A stretch of DNA of 64,000 nucleotides from JBDTRY01 sp039931435 (lineage in GTDB: Bacteria; Acidobacteriota; Thermoanaerobaculia; Gp7-AA8): the NCBI GenBank assembly GCA_039931435.1, contig JBDTRY010000001.1, positions 1-64,000 of the forward strand, written 5' to 3'. A program made the translations under genes and the position numbers. The notes under the pieces are model-generated. The model saw only the letters and a list, made by a program, of their open reading frames with translations, was not told the DNA's origin and searched no databases. Shown one piece after another: positions 41,991-50,569 of this stretch; position 1 is the stretch's first letter, and every line of letters starts with the position of its first letter.

Positions 41991-42007
41991 GGTTCGATTA
42001 TCGAACC
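41991..42007. promoter_or_regulatory. Perfect palindrome upstream of the winged-helix/FHA gene (possible operator)
   Basis: GGTTCGA-TTA-TCGAACC is a perfect 7-bp inverted repeat centred about 40 bp before the FHA-regulator start. The short arms and lack of a T-run fit a dimer-binding operator better than a terminator. Its role is inferred from position only. Confidence 0.4.
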
Positions 42008-42024
42008 GCGGCCTGTCACAGTGC

Positions 42025-42048
42025 AACCGTCGCAGGCTTTCTGCGGTT
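42025..42048 (-). terminator. Hairpin just after parC, possible terminator
   Basis: On the minus strand AACCGCAG-AAAGC-CTGCGACGGTT can fold into a GC-rich stem starting eight bases after the parC stop. It lacks a U-tract, so it may be only a weak or factor-assisted terminator. Confidence 0.35.
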
Positions 42049-42055
42049 CGCACAC

Positions 42056-44377
42056 TCAGCCCAGTTCGATCGAATTCACGTTCTGGAATCCGCGCGGGAG
42101 TTTAAGACCGCGTAAGGCACGGCCACCGAAGTAGGCGTCGAGGTCGTCAGCCTTGAGCGTCGTGAATCGCTTTCCGGCGTGCACCACCAGGCTTCCCCCC
42201 TCAGGAATGACCACCGCACCGAGCATCCGTTCGCCCTGCGATGGGCGCACGTTCATGATGCGCACGCCTTTGCCCCGGGCCAGCTGCGGAAGTTCCGAGG
42301 CGAAGAAAACGAGGAGCTTGCCCTCGGAACTCACGGCGGCTACGAGATCCGTCTGCACATTGAACACGCGCTGGGGAATGAGCACCTTCCCGTTCTTTCC
42401 GACATTGACGATCGATTTCCCGGCGCGCTGTCTGGTGAACAGCTCATCGAGAGTAACGATGAAACCGTTGCCGTCGCTGGTGCTGACGAGGTAAAGATCT
42501 TCTCCTGCTCCCATCATCACTCCGGCGAATGTGGCGCCCGGCGGCGGATCGAAGTTGCTGCTCAAGGGCTCACCCTGGCCGCGCGCAGAAGGCAGGCGAT
42601 GCGCGGGAACGGTGTAGCTCCGGCCAGTGGTGTCCAGAAAGAAGGCCTGCTGGTTGCTGCTGCCTTTCGCAGAATGGAGGTAGGCGTCGCCGGCTTTGTA
42701 GCTCAGCGAAGCGGGATCGATGTCGTGACCCTTCCCGGCGCGAACCCAGCCCTGTTCGGAAATGACTACCGTGACCGGTTCGGCTGCCACGAGCTGCGTC
42801 TCGTCGAGGGCCCGCGCCGCCTCCCGCTCCACGATCGGCGAGCGGCGATCATCGCCGAATTCTTCAGCATCGCGCTCCAGCTCCTCGCGCACCTGACGGC
42901 GCAGCTTCGTCTCCGATTTCAGGAGCTTCTCCAGTTTGTCCCGCTCGGCCATGAGCTTGTCCTGCTCGCCGCGGATCTCCATTTCCTCCAGGCGCCCGAG
43001 GTAGCGCAATTTCAACTCGAGGATGGCCTCCGCCTGGACGTCGCTGAGGCTGAAGCGCTTCATCAGCACCGGCTTCGGCTTCTCCTCGGTGCGGATGATG
43101 CGGATCACTTCATCAACGTTGAGGTAGGCGACGAGGTAGCCCTCGAGGATGTGCATGCGCTTCTCGACGGCGTCGAAGCGGAACTGCAGACGGCGGCGCA
43201 CGGTCTCGATGCGGAAGGTCAGCCAGTCGCTGAGGATTTGCCGCAGCCCGAACTGCCCGGGCCGGCCATCGAGGCCGATCATGGTGAAGTTGACGCGGTA
43301 CGTGCGCTCGAGATCGGTCAGGGCGAAAAGATGCGTCATCAACTCTTCGACGTCCACGCGGTTGGAGCGGGGCACGATGACCAGGCGCGTGGGATTTTCG
43401 TGATCCGACTCGTCACGAAGGTCCTCGACCATGGGCAGCTTTTTGGCCTGCATCTGCCCGGCGATCTGCTGGAGCACCTTCGCTCCCGACACCTGATGCG
43501 GAAGGGCGGTAATGATCACGTCACCGTCTTCCCGTTCCCAGCGGGCGCGCATGCGGATCGAGCCGGCCCCTGTCTCGTACATCTCCAGGATCTCTTTGCG
43601 CGGCGTGATGATCTCGGCGTCGGTCGGGTAATCGGGTCCGAGGATGTATTCGCAGAGAAGCTTCGTCTTGATGTCTGGTTCTTCGAGGAGGGCGATGGCC
43701 GCGCCGACGACCTCCCGGACGTTGTGGGGAGGGATGTCCGTGGCCATGCCCACGGCGATCCCCGATGCACCGTTCAGAAGTACGTGCGGAAGGCGCGCGG
43801 GCAGAAGCTTCGGCTCCTCGAGAGTGCCGTCGAAATTGCCGCCCCACTCCACGGTTCCTTGTCCCAGTTCCGCGAGCAGGACCTGAGCGAAGCGCGTGAG
43901 CTTGGCCTCGGTGTAGCGCATGGCTGCGAACGATTTAGGATCGTCCGGCGAGCCCCAGTTTCCCTGGCCCTCGATGAGGGGATAGCGATAGCTGAAGGGC
44001 TGGGCCATGAGCACCATGGCCTCGTAGCAGGCGCTGTCCCCGTGCGGATGGAACTTGCCGATGACGTCGCCGACGGTGCGGGCGGATTTCTTGTATTTGG
44101 CCTGCCAGGAGAGACCGAGCTCGGACATGGCGTAGATGATTCGGCGCTGGACGGGTTTCAGTCCGTCTTCGAGATGGGGCAGCGCCCGGTCGAGAATGAC
44201 GTACATCGAATAATCGAGGTAAGCCTTCTCGGCGAAGCGGGCCACGGGGAGTCGTTCGACGTCGAGCGCGGAGGAGCCGGAGGCAGGCATCCCGAACGAG
44301 AGTTGCTCGGAATCGGAGGTTTTACTTCTGCGCTTGCGAGCTTTGGGGGGATTGGGTTTCCTGGGCATCGACTTCAA
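42056..44377 (-). CDS. parC: DNA topoisomerase IV subunit A
   Basis: This 773-residue type IIA topoisomerase A subunit aligns almost throughout with proteobacterial Par[21 protein letters not shown], the quinolone-resistance-determining motif [10 protein letters not shown] (Ser115, Glu119, both the susceptible-type residues), catalytic Tyr155 in [30 protein letters not shown], and a [16 protein letters not shown]-terminal domain. The GyrA box of gyrase is not seen, consistent with decatenase rather than supercoiling activity. It needs ParE, which is not in this window. A basic 35-residue N-terminal extension ([20 protein letters not shown]) precedes the conserved start and could be partly an over-extended start. 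Upstream is 600 bp of repeats, so it appears to be transcribed alone. Confidence 0.95.
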   Translation of the reverse strand: MKSMPRKPNPPKARKRRSKTSDSEQLSFGMPASGSSALDVERLPVARFAEKAYLDYSMYVILDRALPHLEDGLKPVQRRIIYAMSELGLSWQAKYKKSARTVGDVIGKFHPHGDSACYEAMVLMAQPFSYRYPLIEGQGNWGSPDDPKSFAAMRYTEAKLTRFAQVLLAELGQGTVEWGGNFDGTLEEPKLLPARLPHVLLNGASGIAVGMATDIPPHNVREVVGAAIALLEEPDIKTKLLCEYILGPDYPTDAEIITPRKEILEMYETGAGSIRMRARWEREDGDVIITALPHQVSGAKVLQQIAGQMQAKKLPMVEDLRDESDHENPTRLVIVPRSNRVDVEELMTHLFALTDLERTYRVNFTMIGLDGRPGQFGLRQILSDWLTFRIETVRRRLQFRFDAVEKRMHILEGYLVAYLNVDEVIRIIRTEEKPKPVLMKRFSLSDVQAEAILELKLRYLGRLEEMEIRGEQDKLMAERDKLEKLLKSETKLRRQVREELERDAEEFGDDRRSPIVEREAARALDETQLVAAEPVTVVISEQGWVRAGKGHDIDPASLSYKAGDAYLHSAKGSSNQQAFFLDTTGRSYTVPAHRLPSARGQGEPLSSNFDPPPGATFAGVMMGAGEDLYLVSTSDGNGFIVTLDELFTRQRAGKSIVNVGKNGKVLIPQRVFNVQTDLVAAVSSEGKLLVFFASELPQLARGKGVRIMNVRPSQGERMLGAVVIPEGGSLVVHAGKRFTTLKADDLDAYFGGRALRGLKLPRGFQNVNSIELG

Positions 44378-44466
44378 TCAGAGCGTAGCGGATATCGCGC
44401 GCGGAGGATAGCACGGGGGCGATTGCGGCGCGGACCGGCACCCGCGGGGGTGCGCAGAGCAACGCG

Positions 44467-44770
44467 TCAGTCCCTCGGCCCCGCTCCGCCTGGAGAGCGG
44501 GGGTGTGGCGAGCGAACGCGAGCCGGGTGAGGGGCGCGGCGCACGATTAGGACGAAGTACGAATGTTGAATGAAGAGACTCAGTCCCTCGTCCCGCCTCC
44601 GGGAACAGGGTGGCGAGCGAACGCGAGCCTGGTGAGGGGCGCGGCGCACGAGAAGGACGAAGTACGAATGTTGAATGGAGAATGTTGAATGTTGAATGCA
44701 GAGACTCAGTCCCTCGTCCCGCCTGCGGGAGCAGGGTGGCGAGCGAACGCGAGCCGGGTGAGAAGCGCGA
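44467..44770. repeat. Tandem array of three approximately 105-126 bp units upstream of parC
   Basis: The anchor tggcgagcgaacgcgagcc recurs at 44506, 44611 and 44737. Each unit continues with a shared gaggggcgcggcgcacga-type segment, ggacgaagtacgaatgttgaatg and actcagtccctcg. The middle unit is longer because of additional short gaatgttgaatg slippage copies. No gene is credible here: open frames only translate the repeat. Confidence 0.8.
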
Positions 44771-44846
44771 TTCGGAACAGGAGCCAACGCGTCCAAGCAT
44801 TTGCTCGTGTCGGGGAGGAGGGCACGCTAATTCAGGAGTTCTTCCG

Positions 44847-44956
44847 GCACCCCTCCGGGGTGCACGACAACTTTTCGTGGGTGACGGTTCGGATCCAGTG
44901 GTGGCGCGCCTCCGGCGCTTACCACCGGCTAATCTCTGGCACGCCTCCGGCGTGAC
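44847..44956. repeat. Cluster of three CCTCCGG-centred palindromes
   Basis: Three hairpins share a TCC loop: GCACCCC-TCC-GGGGTGC (44847-44863), GCGCC-TCC-GGCGC inside an outer GTGG...CCAC stem (44901-44925), and ACGCC-TCC-GGCGT (about 44941-44953). The linker TTACCACCGGCTAATCTCTG is, to my knowledge, typical of a widespread family of intergenic palindromes. They lie just downstream of the kinase/lipoprotein operon and could act as transcript ends. Confidence 0.65.
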
Positions 44957-44975
44957 CTCGGGCCTTTCGGCATCG

Positions 44976-45467
44976 TCAGCGCCAGATGATCACGGGATCG
45001 TTCACCTTCTTCGAGCCGTCCGGGTGTGTGACTACGATGCTGTACTTGTAACCGATGGCCGGTTCACACGGGCTCTTCGACTTCTTCACTTTCAGCGAAC
45101 ACTTTTTCTTCTTGTCTGCAGTGTTGCCCCGGCCATTCTTGTCCTGACATACGACAGGATCGAACGAATCTTCGATCGGATTGCTGACGACCTGAATATC
45201 CAGGTTGTCCGGAGAGTTTTCGCCGAGGTCCCAGTCCACCGTGTCGTCTTTTCCAGAAACATAGACGATGAACATGGTCTCTGGAATGGAACCATCGGAA
45301 CTCACCGGCACCGTTTGCTGCATGATCTGGGGCGGCGGTGGTGGAGGAGGAGGCGCGGGAGGCGGAGGACCAGCCGCCGGGTAGGAGGAACGGCAGGCCG
45401 CTGATGTAATGACCATAAATCCCAGGATGGCCGCCGGAATCAATGAACGTATGCGATTCGATCTCAC
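44976..45467 (-). CDS. Small proline-rich lipoprotein, paralogue of its neighbour
   Basis: The GTG at 45467 is chosen because AGGAG lies eight bases upstream and it begins a compact lipoprotein signal (VRSNRIRSLIPAAILGFMVI, then TSAAC with lipid-acceptor Cys25). The longer open frame adds 65 residues without export features. After the Cys come a PPPPAPPPPPPPP linker and a beta-rich domain with a Cys pair around VVCQDKN...KKKCSLKVKKSKSPC, ending YSIVVTHPDGSKKVNDPVIIWR-like. The C-terminal motif (VV.H..GS...NDP.IIWR) is shared with the lipoprotein encoded 100 bp upstream, so the two arose by duplication. The function is unknown. Location downstream of the Ser/Thr kinase gene suggests a common transcript and an envelope role. 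Confidence 0.75.
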   Translation of the reverse strand: MRSNRIRSLIPAAILGFMVITSAACRSSYPAAGPPPPAPPPPPPPPQIMQQTVPVSSDGSIPETMFIVYVSGKDDTVDWDLGENSPDNLDIQVVSNPIEDSFDPVVCQDKNGRGNTADKKKKCSLKVKKSKSPCEPAIGYKYSIVVTHPDGSKKVNDPVIIWR

Positions 45468-45567
45468 GATAGATTCTCCTTTTTCATAAATTGGAGCCAT
45501 TGATAGACGCCCGCGATCCGACGTTCCCGGGAGCACTCCGGGATTGATGGCCGGTTGTGAGGCCCGC

Positions 45568-45993
45568 TCAGCGCCAGATGATGATCGGATCGTTCCTGTC
45601 AGGAGAACCTGCCGCATGGGACACGACGATTGTGTATCGGAACTCTGTCGGCGGTTGCCCATAGGGCTTGTCGTTTTTCACCTTCACCCAACATTTCGCG
45701 TCGGTCTGACAATGCTTGTCGAATACCTTATTCGCAGCAGCAGAGTCCTTCCACTCGATGTCGAGCTTGTCCCCGGCAACGGCGGAAAGAACATAATCGA
45801 TCTTTGGGTTCTTTTTCGAGACCTCTACGGTTTCATCCTCCGCCGGGATTGAAGCATCGCTCTGAACATGGATTTCTCTATTTCCAGCCGTTTGCCCGCT
45901 GGTTCGAATCCAGGAACAGCAACCGGCCGTCGTGATTGCCAAAAACAGAATCACTGCTGAATTCACAGTCTGCAGAACAGAACTCGATCTCAT
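45568..45993 (-). CDS. Small lipoprotein, paralogue of its neighbour
   Basis: This 141-residue protein starts at an ATG with AGGAGG four bases upstream. It has a lipoprotein signal (VNSAVILFLAITTAGC, lipid-acceptor Cys25 followed by a second Cys). The mature domain is short and beta-rich, has a Cys pair (KHCQTDAKCWVKVK) and ends FRYTIVVSHAAGSPDRNDPI followed by IIWR, matching the end of the next gene's product. The gene begins 22 bp after the kinase stop, which suggests co-transcription. No known family was recognised; the domain could bind a ligand or partner at the periplasmic face. Function is not assigned. Confidence 0.75.
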   Translation of the reverse strand: MRSSSVLQTVNSAVILFLAITTAGCCSWIRTSGQTAGNREIHVQSDASIPAEDETVEVSKKNPKIDYVLSAVAGDKLDIEWKDSAAANKVFDKHCQTDAKCWVKVKNDKPYGQPPTEFRYTIVVSHAAGSPDRNDPIIIWR

Positions 45994-46015
45994 CGTGCCT
46001 CCTCGTTCGGATTCA

Positions 46016-48595
46016 TCAGCCGGCGATAGCAGCGGGCCGCCGTCGTCCCATCAGCCCGTCGAACTCGGGATCCTTGTCGATTTGCCACGAAGGATACCCC
46101 GCTTCTTTCGCTTTCCGGAGCCAGTCCAGCGCCGCTTCCCGCTTGCCGGCGATGGTGGAGACCACAGCTTCGGCGTAGAAGTTCGTGGGGTCGGCCGGAC
46201 TGATGGCAATGGCGCGGTCCGCATGCCGAACGGCGTCGTCCACCTGACCGATTTTGCTGAGGGACAGGGCCAGCACCGCGTGCGCCTGTGCATCATTGGG
46301 ATTGACCTTCAAAGCATCGTTGGCAAGGGCCACCGCCTTTTCATACGTCGTCGCCGCTTTTGTTTTCAGGGCCGGAGTCCAGCGGTAGGCGTCGGCGAGA
46401 TTCAGCCAGAGCAGGTAGTCTCTCGGCGAGAGTTGGACGGCCGTCTCCAGCGATTGCGCGGCAGCCCCAAAGCGACCGAGCAGGTAGAAGCAGAAGGCAC
46501 GGTTGGAGAGGGCGTCGGCGTTCGCTTCGATTCTGATGGAATGCGAATAGGCTTCCAGCGCATCCTCAACCTTTTCCCGCGACAGATAGACGTTCCCCAG
46601 CTGGAGGTAGCCCCGTGCGTTATCGGGAGTGAGACGGGTGACGGTCTCGAACATCTTCGTCGCTTCGTTGAGATTTCCCTGTTTGGCGTAGAACACACCC
46701 AGCCTGCTGTAGCCTCCCCAGAACCCGGGACGGAGAGCGATGGCCCGTTCGTACATTTTCCGGGCCTCGTCGGAATCGCCGTGCGCTTCGTAGGCCTGGG
46801 CAAGGCCGATGGTGGCCTGGGGCGAATCCGGCGACTGCGACAGGGCCCGTCTGAATTCATCGATGGCCCGCTGAGTATTCCCCGTGGCCAGACTGAGCTC
46901 GCCACGCGTGGAGCTGACTTCGGAGTTTGCCGGGTCGAGTGCCGCAGCCCGGTCAGCCTCGCGCAGGGCCACCTGCGCAGCGGCAGGATCGTGGGAGAGG
47001 TTGTATCGATAGAGAAAAGCGCGGCCCAGGGCGGCATGAAGGAGCGCTGAACGTTCAGCCTGCGGCGACATGTTCTGCAGCAGGCGGATGGCTTCGTCGA
47101 CCGAGTCGGCGCGCTCGTAGCGCTGCAACAGACCAATGGCGCTGAGATACCGCTGCTGATCGTCAGCATTCTCCAATCCGGTTGTCGGCTGGCGGACGGC
47201 GTTCTGCACATTGAGATCGAGAGCGTCCACCACTCTGTCCGCCAGACGATCCTCGAGCGCGAAGATGTCTGTGTCCGGTCCCTGTACGGTGGCACCGGCG
47301 ATACTCCCCCGCTCGGGGTGCACGAGCATGTAGGTGATGCGAATCTGCCCGTTCGAGCGCTGCACCGTGCCCCGCAGAATGAGATTCGCACCGAATTCTG
47401 TGGCGATCTTACCGAGGTCGGTCTCATCGCGAACGGACGATGTCACGGACGCGGGCATGACCTGAATGCCGGGAAGCCCGGCCAGGCGCGCGCTGACCGT
47501 CTCCGAGACGCCGTCGCTGAATAGCTGACCTCCGGGCTGGCCGCTCAAGTCCTTGAAGGGCAGCACCGCCAGATATTTTCTGTCCGGAATCTCCTGGGTC
47601 TGTGCCTCATGAATTCCCAGCCAGGCCAGCGCGGCCAGCGCGGCGGCGATGAGCACTCCGCCGAAGACGAGACGGGGAGTTTTCCCGGCCGGTACTCGCA
47701 AGCGAGTCGAGGCGGCGCGGGGCTGCGTCGGTGATGGAAGATGCTGCAAAGATTTCTGAAGATCGCGCGTCAGGTCGGATGTCGAACCATACCGGTCTTC
47801 AGAACGCTTGCCGAGCAGCCTCTCGATGATCCAGCAGAGGGTCTCCGGAACCTGGCGGTTGATCTGCTGAATGTTCGGCGGATCTTCGCGCATAACCGCG
47901 GATAGCGTTTCGATGGTCGTGGCCCGTTGGAAGGGACGCAGTCCTGTGAGCATTTCGAAGAGAATCGTCCCCAGTGCGAACTGGTCGGTTCGAAAATCGA
48001 CGGGATCTCCCACGGCCTGTTCCGGCGACATGTACCCCACCGTTCCCAGGATCGTTCCCGGTTCGGTGATGCGTTTGGACAAGCGCGCCGTATCGTCGCC
48101 GTGCTCGGGACTCTCATCGAGCTTGGCCAGGCCGAAATCGAGGATCTTCACTGTCCCGGCGGCACCAACCATGAGGTTGTCCGGCTTCAGATCGCGGTGA
48201 ACGATTCCGCGGGCGTGGGCCACGGCCAGTCCCTCGCTGACACAGATGGCAATCTCCAGTGCGCGCTTCACCGGCATCGGCGCTTCGTGGTCGATGATCT
48301 TGTGAAGGCTCTCCCCTTCCACGAGCTCCATGACGATGAACGGTTGGCCGCTGGTGCGTCCCACGTCGTAGATGGTGACGATCGAGGGATGGGAGAGCAT
48401 CGATGCGGAACGGGCTTCGCGCTCGAAGCGCTGATACAGTTCCGAATCTTCGGTGACCGTGGAGGGCAGGACCTTCAAGGCCACTTTGCGGCCGAGGTGC
48501 GTATCGCGGGCGCGATAGACCTCCCCCATTCCTCCGGAACCGATCAGGTCGAGGATCTCGTAAGGGCCGATGTGGGAGCCCGGTTCCATTGTCAT
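46016..48595 (-). CDS. Ser/Thr protein kinase with TolB-like and TPR extracytoplasmic region
   Basis: This is an 859-residue transmembrane Hanks-type kinase. Residues 11-280 are the kinase domain: glycine-rich loop GSGGMGEVYRA (19-29), ATP-anchoring Lys41, catalytic HRDLKPDN (133-140), DFG (153-155) and GTVGYMSPEQA. A single membrane segment (LVFGGVLIAAALAALAWL, about 309-326) follows. Next is a TolB-N/FlgO-like domain (YLAVLPFKDLSGQPGGQLFS to about 460), then TPR repeats to the end (for example ANSEVSSTRGELSLATGNTQ and GYSRLGVFYAKQGNLNEATK). It probably phosphorylates cytoplasmic targets in response to something sensed by the outer TPR part. The FHA regulator 4 kb away is a possible reader of its phosphorylation. 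Two lipoproteins follow in the same direction. Confidence 0.92.
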   Translation of the reverse strand: MTMEPGSHIGPYEILDLIGSGGMGEVYRARDTHLGRKVALKVLPSTVTEDSELYQRFEREARSASMLSHPSIVTIYDVGRTSGQPFIVMELVEGESLHKIIDHEAPMPVKRALEIAICVSEGLAVAHARGIVHRDLKPDNLMVGAAGTVKILDFGLAKLDESPEHGDDTARLSKRITEPGTILGTVGYMSPEQAVGDPVDFRTDQFALGTILFEMLTGLRPFQRATTIETLSAVMREDPPNIQQINRQVPETLCWIIERLLGKRSEDRYGSTSDLTRDLQKSLQHLPSPTQPRAASTRLRVPAGKTPRLVFGGVLIAAALAALAWLGIHEAQTQEIPDRKYLAVLPFKDLSGQPGGQLFSDGVSETVSARLAGLPGIQVMPASVTSSVRDETDLGKIATEFGANLILRGTVQRSNGQIRITYMLVHPERGSIAGATVQGPDTDIFALEDRLADRVVDALDLNVQNAVRQPTTGLENADDQQRYLSAIGLLQRYERADSVDEAIRLLQNMSPQAERSALLHAALGRAFLYRYNLSHDPAAAQVALREADRAAALDPANSEVSSTRGELSLATGNTQRAIDEFRRALSQSPDSPQATIGLAQAYEAHGDSDEARKMYERAIALRPGFWGGYSRLGVFYAKQGNLNEATKMFETVTRLTPDNARGYLQLGNVYLSREKVEDALEAYSHSIRIEANADALSNRAFCFYLLGRFGAAAQSLETAVQLSPRDYLLWLNLADAYRWTPALKTKAATTYEKAVALANDALKVNPNDAQAHAVLALSLSKIGQVDDAVRHADRAIAISPADPTNFYAEAVVSTIAGKREAALDWLRKAKEAGYPSWQIDKDPEFDGLMGRRRPAAIAG

Positions 48596-48686
48596 GAACC
48601 TGTTACAGCGATTATAGAGTGTCGCCCGCGATCGGACGGCTGAAGGGTCGGAGCTTGCAGCACTGGATTCGAAGACCGCGCCGGTC

Positions 48687-48717
48687 AGCGCATCCGCCCC
48701 CTTTTCACGGGGCGGTG
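48687..48717 (-). terminator. GC-rich hairpin after the saccharopine-dehydrogenase-family gene
   Basis: CCGCCCC and GGGGCGG form a perfect 7-bp stem around CTTTTCAC, extended by a GCA/TGC pair across one mismatch. It lies about 35 bp beyond the stop at 48750 and before the kinase gene. No U-tract follows on the minus strand, so termination is plausible but not certain. Confidence 0.4.
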
Positions 48718-48749
48718 CCCGACCATCCTTCAGTTCGCAAAATAGCGAG

Positions 48750-49901
48750 CTACGTAATCATTTCCTGGTCGATACGAATGTTCCGGCGCTCCAGTTCCCG
48801 GACGAAGGCATTGGGTTCGATGGCTTGTTCCTGGGGAATCGCTCCCTTCCGGCGGGTCTCGCCGTTGGCCATCATCTGGGCCACGATCGAAGCGGGAAAC
48901 GCCGTTGTGCGCATCATGGCGCTGACGTTGTTCTCTTCGTCGTACTCGTCGATGATCTGGTAGCGAAGTTCGCGGCGTCGTCCTTCCGTACCGGCCATGA
49001 AGGAGAGCCGGACCAGAACGACATCCGGTCCATCGGCGGGGAGATTGTCGACGAGGAGCTTCCCGAAGAGTCTGCGCGGGGCGATGGAGATCCCGTCGAT
49101 CGCCACCGGCTCGCTGCGGCCCAGCCCGAGGTCGAGCATGGCCTTGAATCGCTCGCAGTGGCCGGGGTAACGAATGGTCTTGTAGTCGAGATTGCGGATG
49201 CGCGTGCCCAGGGATTGCGGCAGCGTCGATGTTCCCCCGGAGGTTTGAAACGCTTCCATGCGGCCCCAGGGTTCAGGGAAATCGAGAGTCTCCAGTTCCG
49301 TCATCGATTCGACGGTGATCAGTTTCCCGTCGCGCACGACCCTGGCCGCCTCGACGTATTCGTTGATCAGCCCCTCCACGGAGAAGACAATCTGATAGTC
49401 GAGGGGCGGTTGCGGATCCTTCGGCAGACCGCCCACGCGGATGTGGAGGGAATCAGCTTCCGGGAACCGCTCCAGCCCGTGCATGGCCAGGACCGAAACC
49501 ATGCCGGGGGCAAGACCGCAGTCAGGAATGATGTTGATGCCAGCGGCACGCGCTTCCTCGTCCAGGGCCAGTTCGGCGGCCACGACATCGTTGTTTCCAC
49601 CGAGATCGCAAAAATTGGTTCCGGCGCGGATGGCCGTCCGGGCCAGATCGACATTGTGTTTGTAGACCACGCAACTGATCACGGCGTCGTGACCACGCAT
49701 GAGATCTTCCACGGCGGCGGGATCGTTCACGTCGATCTGACGAGCCTGGAGCGTTTCATGGCCGATCTCGCGGCAGACCTGCTCTGCGCGTTCCCCGTCG
49801 ATATCTGCGATGGTCACCGAGTCCGTGTTCGAGTTGCAGGCGAGATCGAAAGCTGCGCCGAATCCCATGCGGCCGGCGCCGAGAACCAGAATCCTGGTCA
49901 T
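48750..49901 (-). CDS. Saccharopine-dehydrogenase-family oxidoreductase
   Basis: This 383-residue NAD(P)-dependent enzyme has an N-terminal Rossmann fold (ILVLGAGRMGFGAAFDLA, GxGxxG at 7-12, then TIADIDGERAEQVC for cofactor ribose binding) and the saccharopine-dehydrogenase C-terminal region (NFCDLGGNNDVVAAELALDE, IIPDCGLAPGMVSVLAMHGL). The family includes saccharopine dehydrogenases, lysine 6-dehydrogenase and carboxynorspermidine-type enzymes. The length and the DCGLAPG motif fit the short saccharopine/lysine-6-dehydrogenase-like branch, but the substrate cannot be read here. The neighbouring DinB gene starts 43 bp from its start and is co-oriented, with the DinB gene upstream. A lysine-catabolic role is possible but unproven. 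Confidence 0.85.
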   Translation of the reverse strand: MTRILVLGAGRMGFGAAFDLACNSNTDSVTIADIDGERAEQVCREIGHETLQARQIDVNDPAAVEDLMRGHDAVISCVVYKHNVDLARTAIRAGTNFCDLGGNNDVVAAELALDEEARAAGINIIPDCGLAPGMVSVLAMHGLERFPEADSLHIRVGGLPKDPQPPLDYQIVFSVEGLINEYVEAARVVRDGKLITVESMTELETLDFPEPWGRMEAFQTSGGTSTLPQSLGTRIRNLDYKTIRYPGHCERFKAMLDLGLGRSEPVAIDGISIAPRRLFGKLLVDNLPADGPDVVLVRLSFMAGTEGRRRELRYQIIDEYDEENNVSAMMRTTAFPASIVAQMMANGETRRKGAIPQEQAIEPNAFVRELERRNIRIDQEMIT

Positions 49902-49943
49902 TGCACTCCTTTGAGATCGCCGGCAGGCAGATTCGCCGCCGTC

Positions 49944-50429
49944 TTACTGCCCCGAGTCGTCGGCGCTGGGGCCGTAGATCGATGGAACGGTGGCGCCCAT
50001 GGGACGCAAATAGGTAGAGAGTTGTCCGCGATGGTGCACCTGATCGAACAGAATCATCCAGGCGTGCCGGAAGCCGGTCTCGCGCATCAGTTCCTGACCG
50101 CCGACGACGAAGGGGATCTCCCTCTCCCAGGATTCACGGCCCAGCGCCTTCAGCCGCGCCACGATCTGGTCATGTCCCTTATCCCATTCGGCCAGAATCT
50201 CGCTCATCGTGGCCGGAATGGGCATGTGGCCCCACTCGAACTTTCCGCTTTCCAGCGCGCGAGCCAGACCGGCCTCCTCGTTCACCAGCACCCAGGCCAG
50301 TTCGCCGGCCGATCTCGAATTGGGATGCGGACGGTAGTCCATTTGATCTTCGGGGATTTTGGCCATGACCTTGCGGGTGATGGAGCCTTCGTCCTCGAAA
50401 AACTTGAGGAAGAGTTGCTGCTCGTCCAT
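49944..50429 (-). CDS. DinB-family protein with an altered metal site
   Basis: This 161-residue four-helix-bundle protein of the DinB/YfiT superfamily has the C-terminal signature FRHAWMILFDQVHHRGQLST (His at 122, 132, 133) and the conserved YLRPMGATVPSIYG ending. Many members bind a metal with three histidines and act as thiol-dependent transferases or have no known activity. In the first helix where the family usually has AWH, this protein reads ELAWVLVNEE, so the third ligand seems replaced by Val48. It lies upstream of and co-directional with the saccharopine-dehydrogenase-family gene. There is no evidence of a DNA-damage operator. Activity is uncertain because of the missing His. Confidence 0.85.
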   Translation of the reverse strand: MDEQQLFLKFFEDEGSITRKVMAKIPEDQMDYRPHPNSRSAGELAWVLVNEEAGLARALESGKFEWGHMPIPATMSEILAEWDKGHDQIVARLKALGRESWEREIPFVVGGQELMRETGFRHAWMILFDQVHHRGQLSTYLRPMGATVPSIYGPSADDSGQ

Positions 50430-50569
50430 TTAGAAGTCCTTTATTGATCTGGGAATCGCCCAGCCGAAAGCCAGTGATCCGCTCGAGAATCACGGAGAGA
50501 TCGCTGTGATCCTGGACCTCACAATATGAAGATCCGGCTGGAAGATCAACCGCCCTGCCCGTTTCACGT

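Noticed and set aside
42179..44530. A 783-residue plus-strand open frame
   Set aside because: It is the exact antisense of parC, whose own frame is strongly conserved. Long shadows are common in high-GC genes.
44467..44770. Possible CRISPR array
   Set aside because: The unit is over 100 bp, has only three copies and no spacer structure or cas genes nearby.
48825..50447. A 540-residue plus-strand open frame
   Set aside because: It covers two real minus-strand genes (saccharopine-dehydrogenase family and DinB) in reverse and has no homology features.
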